Of a stretch of 64,000 nucleotides of DNA, positions 52,584-64,000 are shown in pieces. This stretch comes from Aquanectria penicillioides (Eukaryota > Ascomycota > Sordariomycetes > Hypocreales > Nectriaceae), in contig PYIU01000001.1 of NCBI GenBank assembly GCA_003415625.1, positions 5,456,746 through 5,520,745 of the forward strand, in the 5' to 3' direction. Both the position numbers and the translations under genes were made by a program. Positions within the stretch are counted from its first letter, which is position 1. Each line of letters begins with the position of its first letter. The notes under the pieces were generated by a model that was not told the origin of the DNA, did no database searches, and saw only the letters and a program-made list of their open reading frames with translations.

Positions 52584-53419
52584 AGGCAAGTCTAGGTACG
52601 GCTGGGTTGCTGGGGATGGACGACTGCTGCCAGGGATGGCAAAGCAAGATAGATGTGTATACCTCGTTGCATTGGCGTTGGTGAGATCAGAAAAAAAGAA
52701 GAGTTTATTTTTGCAAAAGAGTTTTAACAGTTCTCAAAGAAGACAAAATGCTTCCCCTTAGGCCGTGTGCGTGCATGGTTGACCCTCCCCCAGATCGTGA
52801 ATCAACCAGCTCTATATCCATACTTACATACATAGGTACGAATCACACAGCAGAAACGTTGGGCAGTTGTCACGTCAGTCAGTCAAACGGAAGAAAATAC
52901 AAGTTGTAATTGTGCAATCTCAACTAACGGGAACCAGGGAAAGGCCACAGGCCCCCAGCAAGCACACACACAATATACAGTCCGTCAACACCAAGCCTCC
53001 AGAAGAAACCAAGGCAGCAAAAACAGCGGAGCTTCAAACGATATGCGCCCATTGACTAAATAAGCGCAACAATTAAAAAACACTCCAGTCCTCATCGGCA
53101 TGAAGGTCATCCTCCCCACTCCCCACAGTCTGGGTCGCGAATGCGACGTTGAAAGTTTCCTCCTGGGTGAATGCATCATCAGTCGTTCCTCCCCATAATT
53201 TTTTCGTCCTCATGGCAATCAAATCGAGTCATTGTCGCATTGCGGATTAGGGAATGCTCCGAAAAACCCAGTTCACGCCGAATTCCAATTTGACAAGTCC
53301 CTTGCCCTCGATTAAAGAAAGACGCACGCCCCGAAAATGCCGTCAAATATGTCATTGCCTAGGCCAGCTATGCCCTTTCTCAAGTCGTGTACACGTGGAA
53401 ATCGCATCGTATCGGTCGT
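52584..53419. other. Convergent 3' intergenic region (BMS1 / reticulon)
   Basis: 3' flanks of both genes; an A-rich stretch lies near 52688-52700. No coding sequence or site recognised. Confidence 0.5.
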
Positions 53420-54425
53420 TTAAGCCACGGGGACGGACTGCTTCTCGGCGGGGGTGGGGTCCTCCTTGGGGACCTCGGGGAAGCTGACCTTCTCAGGCTC
53501 CTCGGTGGGAGGGCTGGGGAACTCGGCCTCCTTGGCGACAGCAGGGGCATCGGGGCGGACGATGACCTGGCGCGAGGGAGTCTTGCCCTGGAGGAGGTTC
53601 TGGACCTTCTCGCTATAGTCGCCGGCGTACTGCTTGCCAAGAGCAGAGACCTGGCCGAGCTGCTTCTGGGCAACACCCTTGACCTGGGCGGTCTGGGCAT
53701 CAACGAGGTCGGTGATGTGCTGGATTTGCTCGTCGATAAGCTCCTGGTTGCTGGTGTAGATCAGGGGAACGAAGAATACGACAGTGGTAGCAATGATGGA
53801 AAGACCCCAGTAGGGAACGAGCTTGACGAGGTAGTAGGAGATGAAGGCGGCGACGAAAGCCTGTGGAGGTTTATTAGCTTCACAATTGGCTCTAGAAGGG
53901 ATTTGGAGGGTAAGAAACGTACAGCGATGGAGGCAGGGATGCTCTCAGCGAAGATGATGCGCTGGGCCTCAATGACGAAGAAGTTGACGAGCTCGTGGAC
54001 ATCGCCAATAAGGGTGTCGAGAGTGTCGCGGGGAACGGTATAGTATCGGCGAGGTCGGATCTGGGTGGCCAGGCCGTTGTTCAGGACGACCTTGCCGACG
54101 ATCTCGGCAAGAATGGTCACTCCAAGGACCATCCACGAAACCTTGAATCCCCATCGGAGGACATCGAGGAATCTAGCCGCGAGGATGAGGGAGACAACGG
54201 TCAGGTAGGCAATGCCGGAAGCGCCTGGTGGAACGACGAGGTTAGCGCAATGGCCACAAGAAATGGGGTGAGTGACGAGTACTTACGGGGGTTGTTCCAT
54301 GACAGGAGCTCGGAGAAGAAGGAGTGGTAATGGGTGAGAGGCTGGCCGGTGGCAGCGGGCTTAGAAGGTGTGCGGCGAGCCGCAGCCAAGTTGTTCAGCT
54401 CGGCGGTAGTCTTTGCTGTGTCCAT
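53420..54425 (-). CDS. RTN1: Reticulon-like ER-shaping protein
   Basis: Exons on the minus strand: 54425-54287, 54224-53923, 53860-53420 (293 residues). Reticulons insert two long hydrophobic hairpins into the ER membrane and curve it into tubules. The reticulon homology domain runs from HSFFSELLSWNNPRASG, spliced to a first hairpin (IAYLTVVSLILAARFLDVL, SWMVLGVTILAEIVGKVVL), a cytosolic loop (DTLIGDVHELVNFFVIEAQRI) and a second hairpin (AFVAAFISYYLVKLV, LSIIATTVVFFVPLIYTSN). The C-terminus is a helical, Gln-rich then Pro/Glu-rich disordered tail (PSPPTEEPEKVSFPEVPKE). Both introns are 62 nt with canonical borders. The upstream region is unusually long and has no neighbouring gene for 5.6 kb. 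Confidence 0.93.
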
Positions 54426-55694
54426 GACGATGTTGGCGACGGGGCCTGGAAAGGGGCGGAAGAGTCGGTGTTAGCGATGTAGGACAGACGTGGAGAGAAA
54501 GAGAGGGGAGGAGAAGGAGAGAGAAGAAGAGAGTGGGAAGAAGTAAACAGAGCAGTCGGCAAGTCGGGATTGGACAAGCGCGAGGATAACCACGTACCGG
54601 TTGGAGAGGAGGGAACTCGCAACAGCGTCTGAAGGAACTCTGAGTCAGTCGGTCGGTCTATGGCAAGAAGAAGCGTATCGATCGGGGCAGAACTGTGAAA
54701 CATTTGTTAGCAAGAGTGGTGAAGGTCCGAATTGTCCCGGAGAAAAAGCAGGAATCGAGACAAGGCAGCAGGCAATGCAAGACGTACCACACAGGAACTT
54801 CTGGCTTCGGAGGAGGCGGAGGTGACGACGAGAGGCGAGGGAGGTGGAAGTGTGCGGAGAGGTGCAGAGGCAGTTGATGAAGCTGAGGAGAGAAAGGGAT
54901 TAGGGGAGGTTTGGCGAGAAAGAAAGGCGGCGAGAATAAAAAGTGGCCCGAGGATTCGGACGTGGTGGTGGTAGTGGTGGTTCACTGCACAACACTTGTG
55001 TCTGCCGATAAGGGGTGGAGGAGAGAAAGCGGCAAGGCAAGCGAGCCAGTCCAAGGAGGGAGAAAAGGGAAAATTAAATGGTAGCAAGGTCCCGTCCGTA
55101 CGTACCTTGCAGTCGAGAAAAGCAGCAGGGGGGCTAGCTAATAGCAGCGGCAGTGGATATGGATGAGTGAGCTGGCAACGGCAACGGCAGCAGACACGAC
55201 GACGGACGGACGACGTGAGATGCGGGAGAGGAGAGGCGAGGCGAGGCGAGGAGGCGCAAGGTGCAGTTAGTTGAGTTGTAGGTGGGCAGGATTGTATTTT
55301 TTTTTTGTTTCCCGTCTTGTTTCTGACAAGAAGGAGGAGGGAAGAAGAAAAGGGTGTGTACGAGAGGATGAATGAGGAAAAGAGAGAGGACAGGTTGTCG
55401 ATGGCGACAAAGTGACGCCCTTTGTTTGCTGGAAATCCAGGCCACCCACGCACCACTGCTCCTCCGGGCCCGTCAGGCACAAGCTAAGCAATCCCAAGCC
55501 AGCTAGCGATAGTGACCACGGCGACCACAGGACACGCAACGGTCTTTGCTAGGCCAGGCGAAGGCCGGCCGGTCAGGTACCCGACTCCGTACAGGCAACT
55601 AATTAGTAGCTAATAATAATTCGCCGGCTGCCGCTAGCATTATGGATACAGACAGCACCAGCACCACCGAGGCACGGAAAGGCACCAACCTCCC

Positions 55695-55808
55695 TAGGTA
55701 GGTAGGTAGGTAGGTAGGTACTTAGGTGGCCTGCAACGTACGAAGACACAGACCGACGTAGACACTGGGCAGGCGCCTACCTACCTACCTTGGGTAGGTA
55801 CCTAGGTA
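55695..55808. repeat. TAGG tetranucleotide array with inverted TACC array
   Basis: About six TAGG units at 55695-55720, then an inverted CTAC/TACC series from 55777 and TAGGTACCTAGGTA to 55808. The opposed arrays could pair as a hairpin. The same motif recurs at 14262, 14546, 27333, 27510 and 57064. Confidence 0.8.
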
Positions 55809-55905
55809 ATGGACAGGGCACTGCACTGGGCAGGTAGCGGACCGCCCGGGCTGGGTGGAGCTTGGGCCTCCGCTGAACAAAACGCCCCGAAGCTTCCTGC
55901 TGCTT

Positions 55906-55945
55906 GCTTTGCTTTGCTTTGCTTTGCTTTGCTTTGCTCTGCTTT
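55906..55945 (+). repeat. GCTTT pentanucleotide microsatellite
   Basis: Eight 5-bp units: six perfect GCTTT, one GCTCT variant and a final GCTTT. Confidence 0.9.
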
Positions 55946-58910
55946 GGCGAAGCATGGAGAGCTAACAAGCTCCCTGACAGTGGAGGTATCATGTATCATC
56001 ACACACACAGATGACGCACTACAGGCACCTGACTGGTACCCGGCTTCCAGAACACGCCGCACCAGATAGCAAGTACTCGGCAGGTTCCTCACCCACCCAC
56101 ACCGGTTTGGCCCTCTGCATCCTCCGGCCGACCCGCCACCATCGCTCATTGTCACCATCATGGATGCTGAAACCAAGGCATTTTATGGGTATTTCTTCGT
56201 ACATTCCTGCCGGGCTGGGCCGCTGCTCCCTATTTTGTGTCACAGATGGAGGGCGGGGAAGGGAAGGGGAGGTCATCATGTTGTATGAACAGACAGTGTG
56301 GGATGAGTACCTATGAACCATGGTTCTCGAGATAAGAACCAAGCTCCTCCTCCTCCACCACCTCCACGGTCCACCACCACCACCAACTCCAACTCCATCT
56401 CCATCTCCAACGCCCAACTCCCAACTCCTTCCCTTATCCTCCACTCTTGACCCATTCTGTCTCCGTAAAACCACCCGCCCACCACCCTTCCCGACGCCAT
56501 CAGCAGGTCAGAATCGAAAAACAAATCGCTGCTCCTCCCCTTGCATCTGACAAAAGCCAGTCCAGGGCCCCCCCTCCTCCCGGCCCTTCAAAATGAATGA
56601 TGCTTTGACGTGAGATGATCTGGTCATTTTCCAAAGCGGAGCCCCCGTCCGCCATGTCCTGTCCCATCCATGCATGTGATAATCACGCTAAATAAAGGGC
56701 GGGACCAGGGTGGAGGGGGTCAAGGAAGGAGAATGGGCCAAAAAAAAAAAAAAAAAGTTGACAGCAGTTGACACTACGGTGCTCACACGACAGAGGTAAC
56801 GGGAAAAGCACTGGCCTCTTTTTTTTCCTCCTCCTTCTCTTGTCTGACTTTTTTTTTTTTCTATTTGCGTTCTTTGGATTGGATCGTGTCAATCTAAACA
56901 AAAACAACGAGACTGTGCACCCGGCAACTATCAACCGCGCAAGGGTACCGTTATCCACTTTCATCGACCACTCTCTTTCAAGCATGCGAGTACAATGTCT
57001 TTGTTTGACGGAGGCTTAAAGGTCTCAGCTTCTCAACAACCCACCACCTCGCCCTCGCCCTACGGCAACTACCTACCTATGTACGTAGGTGGGTATACCG
57101 GTAGGTATAGCGTAGAAGGCCTGCCGTATGGTAGGTCAGGCAGTAGGTAAGCTAGCAGCAGGTAGTATGTAAGGAGACTACCCCAAGTCCATCTTGGGAC
57201 ACACACTCACGCGCGCGCGCACACGTACGGAAAATGCTACAGCAATACGTGCATGTGCGCACATGCATGCATGTATGCCATGGCATGGAATGGCTGGCAG
57301 GACGGCAAAAGACAGCACGCAGCGCAGGGGTTGGCCTCTGCGCATGCCCAGGCACCACGCCGTGTTGCACAAGACATGTTGCCAGTACGGGTGCGAGGGC
57401 GGCCAGTGGATGGATTCATGTCCGGTTGTGCCGGTGTCGTAGCAGTCGTCTGCGAATACTTGAACGGGCAACTTGCACCGCAACTCTGCCGCCTCCAGAG
57501 GACGCCTGGTCCTAAAAAGGCGGCACTACGGAGTAGACATGTTTAGTTCGGTTTCACGCATCGCCGATGACGATGTGGATTCAGACTTTTAAGCAAAAGA
57601 CGGCGCAAACAGGGGTACATGCGTGGGCTTCTCATCCGAGATGCGCGAATGGGTGCGCTGCGATTCTTCGGGACCTTTCATGACGTGGGACAAGTACCGT
57701 GCTACTCCAGCAATCATAACGATGACGATGCCAACGCCACAGCTATCCCTACCTACCTAATACCTTTATCACATCGCAGTTCCCTATCCGTGTATGCATG
57801 CATCCTCAATATCTGCCTGCCTAATGCCACCTTCCAGTGACGTGATCCCAAAAAAAGAAAACGATACAGTTCTTCCTTTCCATAAACCCTCCCAGGCCGT
57901 AGAACGGATTTGCGATGTGTGCGAGTGAGTACAAGAGGTTTGTCTCGACCTGCTATTCCTCCAAGGGGGGATTGTATCCCTTTCGCTTTCAGGCCTCCAC
58001 CATCATGCGCCCGCCGGCATCATATCATATCCTCCTCATAACCTCACCTCTCGAGGCGAACTGTTGCGAACCAGGTCAGGCGGAAGCGGGCGGAAGCAAG
58101 GCAGCCGATCATGCACTGCATTTTTTCGAGTCTCCCGAGAGTAACGGATGCCACACTGTCGCGAGGCATCATTACGCTGCAATTATAGTATCTTCCGAGA
58201 ACATGATACTTATTGCATCTGCTTCGAAGAATACCGGGGGGACGCTAGTCGATGTGATCCGAGTCCGGCAATGGCAACTGGGAATAACCTACCATGTGGG
58301 ATAATTCTCGTATAGTTGGTTCACTACAATTCTAGCGTTTCCCAAAGACACCATATCGTATTGATACTGGACGGCTTCGTCGCCACGGGCTTACGATGTT
58401 TACCTGTCGGAATAGCAAGTTCATATCCGGTATGATTCAAGCAGAACACCTCAAAACTACCAAGCCGGAAGGACGTCAGGGAGAGTTTACGCAACAATTG
58501 TAGCATCTCCCACGAAATGGGGCCTTATTTACATGATTTGCTTCGCTGCCTGGACGTAATTCCTGCATGTCAATAAGTATTCCGTGGGAAGAGGAACAGT
58601 ACCTTGGTGCTGTATTTCCCCTCGTGGTGGCTCCGATTCTACGATAGTTGCCGAGAGCCAGACCCCGATATCGACTTGGAGGTGATGATTGTTTTGTGGG
58701 CCAACTAATTTTTTAGATAAGATCTTTCTACTATTCTTGTTCTCGGGTGCATAGTTGGATCCAGTCGGCTATCATCCTGCGAACCTAAGAAGCCATGTGA
58801 AAAGTAGGATCTGAGGGAACCGTGCCCAGCATTGCCGGTTCTTCTTGGCCTTGGCCTATACACTCTATACACTTGCTAGTCAACGAGAGTGTCCCCGGTT
58901 TGAATCGCAA

Positions 58911-58985
58911 GTGTCATGATACACCTTACAGCTTGGTACCTACAAGGGCGAGCTTCGCATCGAGGTGTGTGGTGTATCATGACAC
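58911..58985. repeat. 15-bp perfect inverted repeat
   Basis: GTGTCATGATACACC at 58911-58925 and its exact reverse complement at 58971-58985, separated by 45 nt. Each arm is itself nearly palindromic. It could be a hairpin, a protein-binding pair or the remains of a small inverted-repeat element; no target-site duplication is seen. Confidence 0.75.
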
Positions 58986-60081
58986 CCGCATGCTCCCCAA
59001 ACATTGGTAAAATCCTAGATCGGTTCGCATTACATTCTCTGACATGCTTTCACTGCGATTATAACGTCTGTGGACAGGGGCACACATCACCTCCTTGCAG
59101 AGCAATTGCGAACCACACAACACACCACAGAATGTTTGGGGGGAGGGGAAGAGAAAACGCGAACCACACCACCAGGCAGCGAACATCCGTATAGGATGAC
59201 GACTCCCGTTACATCGCAATTATAGTGCCTCCAGAGCAAGTACCTTGACATCACGCATCACATAAAGTCCAGGATAACGCCTATCCTCTGCTCTCCTCGG
59301 CAAACCAGCTGCAAGCGCTCTACCGAAAGCTTCCATACGACAACCAATTGGGGGGAATCCCTCCCCGACCCAGCATTTTGCTCCCAACCTTTCAACTCCG
59401 CAATATCATGCGCACCATGCTTCCTGCAGAAATGCCCTCGGCATCTGAATGGCCCTCGGAGCGGCTTTCCATTGGCCAATCCAAGCGCATTGATGCCGTT
59501 GACTCAACCCCAACGTGCATCTGCACGGGTGCTTGGGGCTTCCCTCCTCACCCGAAAGGTCTCACATAAAGCTTGAAACGGACAAGCGAACATTTGTTTC
59601 TCTCATTGTTTTCCTGGTTGGAGAAAATATTCTTTCATTATCGATTCAACGGCTATATAATGCGCCGCTCGCTCTAAAGCTCTACCATTTTTGAAGCAGA
59701 GAGACAAGACCCTATCCCGAACTCCCTGGCTAAACTAAACAAACGCCCTAACAATGGTGATGATAAGAAACATGGGAACAAAGATCAGAGGCGATGCCTG
59801 ACGTCTCGAAACAACCCGATTCCGTCATGCTGATGTAACAAGCGTCCAAGTCTCTGCCCCAGGTTTTTGTCCCAACAAGGCGCTCAACAACATGTAAGGC
59901 TCCATGCTCGATGCGAACTCAATATGTACAGTGAAGTACCCCCAAAAAAAAATATAACCGTAAAATCCCAGCGGTGTCGCGTGCCATATCATGCCGCCAT
60001 GGAGCCGCGGAGCCCGTGATAAATAAAGTAAAGTAAAAAAAATAAAAAATAAAAGGGGATGTGGTGGACAGTCAAGTCTCT

Positions 60082-63000
60082 TCATCTTCGCCAGCCCCAA
60101 AATCCGCCTCCAGATGAGGGCGAGCCCGATGCTGTCGATGCTGGCTTTGTCGGTGTCTCAACTGCAGGTGACGGTCCATGTCCGGTAAGCAGACCAAATA
60201 CACCCATTGGCCCCGATTGCGATGCGGAAGAGGCGTGGCCGACTTCGCGATGCGACAGCCCGTGAGCTTTTCGAAATGTCTCCAACTTTTGCTTTGCCTC
60301 CTCTGCCTCTTGCTTCGCCATTGCCTCAGCCGTCTTGGCTTGAGCAAGCTCGAGCAATAGCGCCTCGTTTTCGCTCGGGCTCGGCGCTGGAGCCGTCGTC
60401 GTGACCTTGGGCACACTTGCCTCGTGGCCTCGGGGGAGAGACGAAATTCTCTTATTGAATCCATTCCCATTAGGCCCATTGTTTGCCTGAGAAGGCGTAG
60501 ACTTGCTCCGCCCCAGCTTGAATTCTCTCAGCCCTCCTCCGCCACTGCTTTTGCTGCATTCCACTTCGGGCTCCCGGGTCGGCTCTTTCACTGAGTTGGA
60601 TGATACACGTGCCTTCAAACCATGCATCTGCTTCTCCAGTCTCTGCTTGTCTTGATGGAGCGACCTGACATGTGCATGGCTCTCGCGAAGCTGTTCTTTG
60701 ACTGTCGACATTTCTTGGCTGAGGTCATTGACTTGGCGATTATACTGTTGCGACTGCGATATCGCACTGGCCAACTGGTCTTTGAGGTGCCCTAGTTCTT
60801 CGCGCAGCTGCAATTTAGATTGAAGCATTGACGACCGCCGCCGGCCTTCATCAACCTGGAACCGACGCTCGACCAAATCAAGCAAATTGGATAAATCTTC
60901 TGTAGAGGGGGGTTCGACGGGTGCCGTTTCCTGTAGGTCGACTGTGTCATCCTTTTTCGGGGTCTCAGCTGTATCCGCCACATCAATCACCTTGGTGACT
61001 TCAGCTGCCTCATCTGCCGTAGTCTTTTGGTCATCAGTCTGCTCGTCTTTCGAGGCGACTTCCTCCTCTGCTGTTGAGATCTTGACCTCGGGATTGATTG
61101 ATTCCGCTGAAGAATCGCGATTTGCTTTTTGCCTCAAGCCATCAAGAAGCGATTGGACAGCCTTACGGTCCTCGTGTCGCTCCTCTCGCTCACGTTGAAG
61201 CTGGTTCGAAAGAAGCGCGTGATTGCGCTGCAGCTCGCTCAGTGCGGTCAGCAAGTCTTCAATCTGGCTATGCAAATGCCGCTCGTCGTTGTTCTTGTGG
61301 GTAGACATTGGTTTGGGTCCAACGGGAGTCGATTCACGAGTCAACGTCCCGTCGTCGGTGTTGGATGAGTCCCGCGTCAGGCTCGTGGCGTCTGTCGATG
61401 CTGAGCTTGCGACACTCGAAGAGCTGGCTTCCATTGAGTTCAGTGTAGATGCAAGGCTCTGCTTCGATGCGCTGCGGCGCAACATGCTCAATGGACGAGA
61501 AGGCGCGCTGTTCCCAGGGCTGAGGTTGGTGTTGGCAGACTTTGGGGAGAGGCTGGTGGTCGATGAGGCCCAGATGCGACCCAAAAAGCGGCTAGCGGCA
61601 GTAGTGACTTCTGACCCTCTGACTGGGTTTGCGGATGCGGCTTTGAATTCCTTGTAGCTCTGCTCAAGCTGTTGCATGCTCTCGCGGGTAACAACTCCGG
61701 TCAATCCAACAAAGTCTTGGACAAATTCATCAGCGTTGTAATGATAGCAATCCCAGAGGCCGCGAGAAAGAAGAAGGGTCATCACATCCTCCAACTCTGA
61801 ACAAGCCAATAGTCGCGCCTCGTTCTTCCGCATCAGGGATAGCGCCACTCGCATGATAGTTTCTGAAGCGCCTTCGGCAAAGATCACATCATAGATGCGA
61901 AACAGCATGGGCAAGGGGCACGTCACCGCAAAGAAGCTAAGAAACCACTGCGAGACATACGCAGGGTCAACTTGCAACTCCTCCAAATGGTTCGATAATA
62001 CAGGAAGACTCTGTCGCAGAAGCTCCCGGAACTGGTAGATCCGCACATGGAGGCCAGACAGGTCAGGTAGAAAACACGCCCGAAGGTCGTAGCGCTCCAT
62101 TAGACTAACATAGGGTTCGAATCAACACGCCACAATTGACAGGTATGGGAAAGGGTATAAGATCTTACCGAACCAGAACACAAAAGGCTTGTTTGTCTGG
62201 CATGTGCATCAGAAGTGGGCCAACCAGAAAGGCCAGCCCCTGGCAGTAGCCAATCTTGGTGTCGTAGAGACTGAAGCACTTGAGAACTCGACCAAGCATT
62301 CGCTGTCCGTCGCCGTCCGGGTCTCTGAACATGTCCACGCCAGGAAAGCTTCGTCCCAAGTCCTTTCCGATGATCACCTCATAAGGGCTAGACTCGCCGG
62401 ACAAGCGGTCATACTGTTCTTCCAGGACAGAGTCCCGGGCACCAGACATGCTCTGCCAAACGACCCCTCGCAGGGGAGGGGGAATCCCTTTCCGGATCTT
62501 ATTTGACAGGAGCGTAGGCAGTCGAGCGGCGGTCTGCTGATAGTCCTTCACTAGCGCGGCATAGAATTCCAAGTCTGTCATCGGCGGGGAGGAAGCATCG
62601 AGTATCGCAGAGCGGGGGGCGTGGGACCCTGCACCATTTGTCGAAGTTGAGCCATTGACGGCGGACGAGGTTTGCTGACGGCGCTTCGTTCCACGGTGGC
62701 ACGATCGACACCTTGGACTTTAACGCTCTTCGGGTTCGTAGCCAGTTTCGCATTTTCCTGTTCCAGCCGTGCCAGCAAAAGTGCCGTTGACTGTCCTGGT
62801 CAGCAACGTTTCGTTTCCTGTGTAGGTAGGTGTAGGAGGGTGAAGTTGAGGGCAGATACGCACATTGTCCGTTTCCTCATCCTTAGTTTGTTCGTCTTCC
62901 GTCTTCTCCAGCTGCTCCCAGTTCACCTCGTCCTGGTCGTCGGCGCCATGGTTATCCTCAAACAACTCCTCCTGTAAAGTCCGGGCAGTAACAATGGGAG

Positions 63001-63977
63001 GCGGCATAGTCCCTGGAGAGTCACGGGGAGCCTCCGTACCCGCTGCTTCCCCCGTGCTCGATGTGTCTACCACCAAGCTTTTTCTGTTGTCGACGCTATG
63101 GCGAGCTTCGTCGGTCTTGATGCTGCCCGCGTTGTCCGCCTCGATATCCTGGCCGATGTCCTGGCTGATGTCCTCGATGCTCACGTCGCTCTCGACGTCG
63201 TCGTCGTCGTCGTCGACAACAACGCTGTCGCGGCCGTGTTCCTTGGTGGGAGTCGATTGAGCCGTGTCGGCATCGGGAATGGGGGTGGGAGGATCAAGAA
63301 CAAGAGACTCAGGTTCCGAGAGGCGAACTGTTACCATGGAGTCGTGTGTCATCTTAGGGGTCTCGGGACCTGGGTCTCGGGCCATCATGGAGGCTTCTCC
63401 AGCAGGCATGGTCGAAGGGAGGGACTCATGGTCGCTGCTTGTTACGTCCGTGTCCATACCTAACTCCCGGGAAGGCGGAGGATTCGTATCTTTGGGACTG
63501 GGACTGGGACTGGAACGAAGAGTGTCAGATACAATCCAGGCGTTGACGGAGGGACCCTCTCGAAGAGGCGCTCTAGGAGCGTCCGGGCCCAGTGTCGCGT
63601 GCTCAAATTTCGTAAATCTCGACGAGGGTGAGGCCGAGTTCGGTATCGAGGTTAGATGAGAGACGGAGAGGCTGCGAGGCTGGTCAGGACGTGCCGGTGG
63701 TGTAGCATCGAGGGGCGCTGCCACGGCGGAGGGCTGAAACTGGGGAGGAGCGACCGCGCTCTGCGGACTCGGGATAGACTCGGGGGCCACGGGACGAAGA
63801 TTCGGGCGCAATACGCGGAGCACGGCGAGAGCTCGTTGCTGCGAGACGGGGGTCAGTAAACGAGAGGCTATCTCGACAGACGAGTCAAGAGCATCAACGC
63901 GGTTGAGGATTGTTGTGGGGATTTGGGAATCTGGGATCTTCTGGGCGTTGGCAATCTGACTCCCAAATGTCCTTGAC
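60082..63977 (-). CDS. GYP5: Rab GTPase-activating protein, TBC domain (Gyp5-like); partial and frameshifted
   Basis: Exons on the minus strand: about 63977 or 63971 to 62860, 62795-62169, 62104-60082; earlier exon(s) lie beyond the right edge. Gyp5-type proteins stimulate GTP hydrolysis by Ypt1/Sec4-class Rabs in exocytosis. N-terminal ~400 residues are disordered and acidic. The TBC domain begins MTDLEFYAALVKDYQQTAA and has RKGIPPPLRGVVWQ, the arginine finger IIGKDLGRSFP, the glutamine finger GYCQGLAF, then, after a splice, LMERYDLRACFLP and FVTGL-like C-terminal helices. Long coiled coils follow (LQRNHALLSNQLQREREERHE, QYNRQVNDLSQEMSTVKEQL), as in Gyp5. Just before MTDLEF the frame is one base out: four Gs at 62586-62589 on the plus strand need to be five, giving LPPPPMTDLEF. 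Orthology to Gyp5 rather than another coiled-coil TBC protein is inferred. Confidence 0.88.
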
Positions 63978-64000
63978 CTTCAAGGGGGGGCAAGCATGTC

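Larger units (their letters stand above)
54426..60081. other. 5.7-kb gene-free, repeat-rich region
   Basis: Between the reticulon and the Gyp5-like gene (both minus). The part next to the reticulon (54430-55480) is G/A-rich on the plus strand, thus C/T-rich on the sense strand, and looks like leader and promoter. Beyond lie TAGG/TACC repeats (55695-55808, 57064-57151), a GCTTT pentanucleotide repeat (55906-55945), CA/CG and ATGC tracts (57200-57285), a 15-bp inverted repeat (58911-58985) and A/T-richer sequence up to 60060. Open frames up to 257 codons occur (54707-55480 minus) but are compositionally driven. No gene supported. Confidence 0.45.

Noticed and set aside
51829..52761. 310-codon plus-strand frame overlapping the BMS1 end
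   Set aside because: Shadow of GC-rich BMS1 coding sequence in another frame; Arg/Ser/Pro-rich without domains.
54707..55480. 257-codon minus-strand open frame upstream of the reticulon gene
   Set aside because: Composition is that of a C/T-rich leader (Ser, Pro, Leu, Arg runs); no domain, no good start context, no family likeness.
62105..62125. GGGTTCGAATC resembling a tRNA B box
   Set aside because: Inside an intron of the Gyp5-like gene, with no cloverleaf possible nearby.

Overview
This is nuclear DNA of a filamentous ascomycete (Pezizomycotina, most likely Sordariomycetes and probably Hypocreales). The evidence is protein-coding genes broken by short introns (about 50-140 nt, mostly GTAAGT/GTGAGT donors, CTAAC/CTGAC-type branch sites and CAG/TAG acceptors), compact alternating-strand gene order, CT-rich leaders, and recurrent TAGG/TACC simple repeats between genes. 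I see no CRISPR array, rRNA, convincing tRNA, intact transposon or secondary-metabolite cluster. Genus and species cannot be fixed by reading alone.

Layout. 1-20 kb: ARP9 C-terminus (+), MATE transporter (-), TDP1 (-), Eps1-like ER thioredoxin protein (+), phospholipase D (-), GNAT acetyltransferase (+), SEC62 (-), MED21 (+) and an SDT1-like HAD nucleotidase (-). 20-35 kb: a disordered unknown protein (+), a 4.3-kb gene-free stretch, a multi-KH RNA-binding protein (+) and an unknown protein with an in-frame stop (-). 35-54 kb: IRC3 helicase (-), RRN5-like SANT protein (+), EAF7 (-), GCP-family gamma-tubulin complex protein (+), ASK1 (+), a 91-residue unknown (-), BMS1 (+) and a reticulon (-). 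54-60 kb is gene-free and repeat-rich. 60-64 kb holds a Gyp5-like Rab GAP (-) that runs off the right edge.

The genes are housekeeping functions and not one pathway: chromatin and transcription (ARP9, EAF7, MED21, RRN5-like), ER and membranes (SEC62, Eps1-like, reticulon, Gyp5-like, PLD), mitosis (ASK1, GCP), ribosome biogenesis (BMS1), repair (TDP1) and mitochondrial DNA (IRC3). Several pairs are divergent and share promoters (TDP1/Eps1-like, PLD/GNAT, SEC62/MED21, IRC3/RRN5-like, EAF7/GCP).

Two results stand out. First, the 3' flank of the KH-protein gene carries five ATACCC hexamers within 247 nt, three of them spaced 15-16 nt apart. AUACCC is the published target of the fungal KH protein Khd4, so this looks like an autoregulatory 3' UTR. 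Second, five conserved genes (MATE, SEC62, IRC3, ASK1, Gyp5-like) each need exactly one extra G or C in a short G/C run to restore the family frame. That pattern points to homopolymer under-calling in the assembly and not to five real pseudogenes. Exon coordinates below were worked out by hand from splice signals and protein-family continuity.
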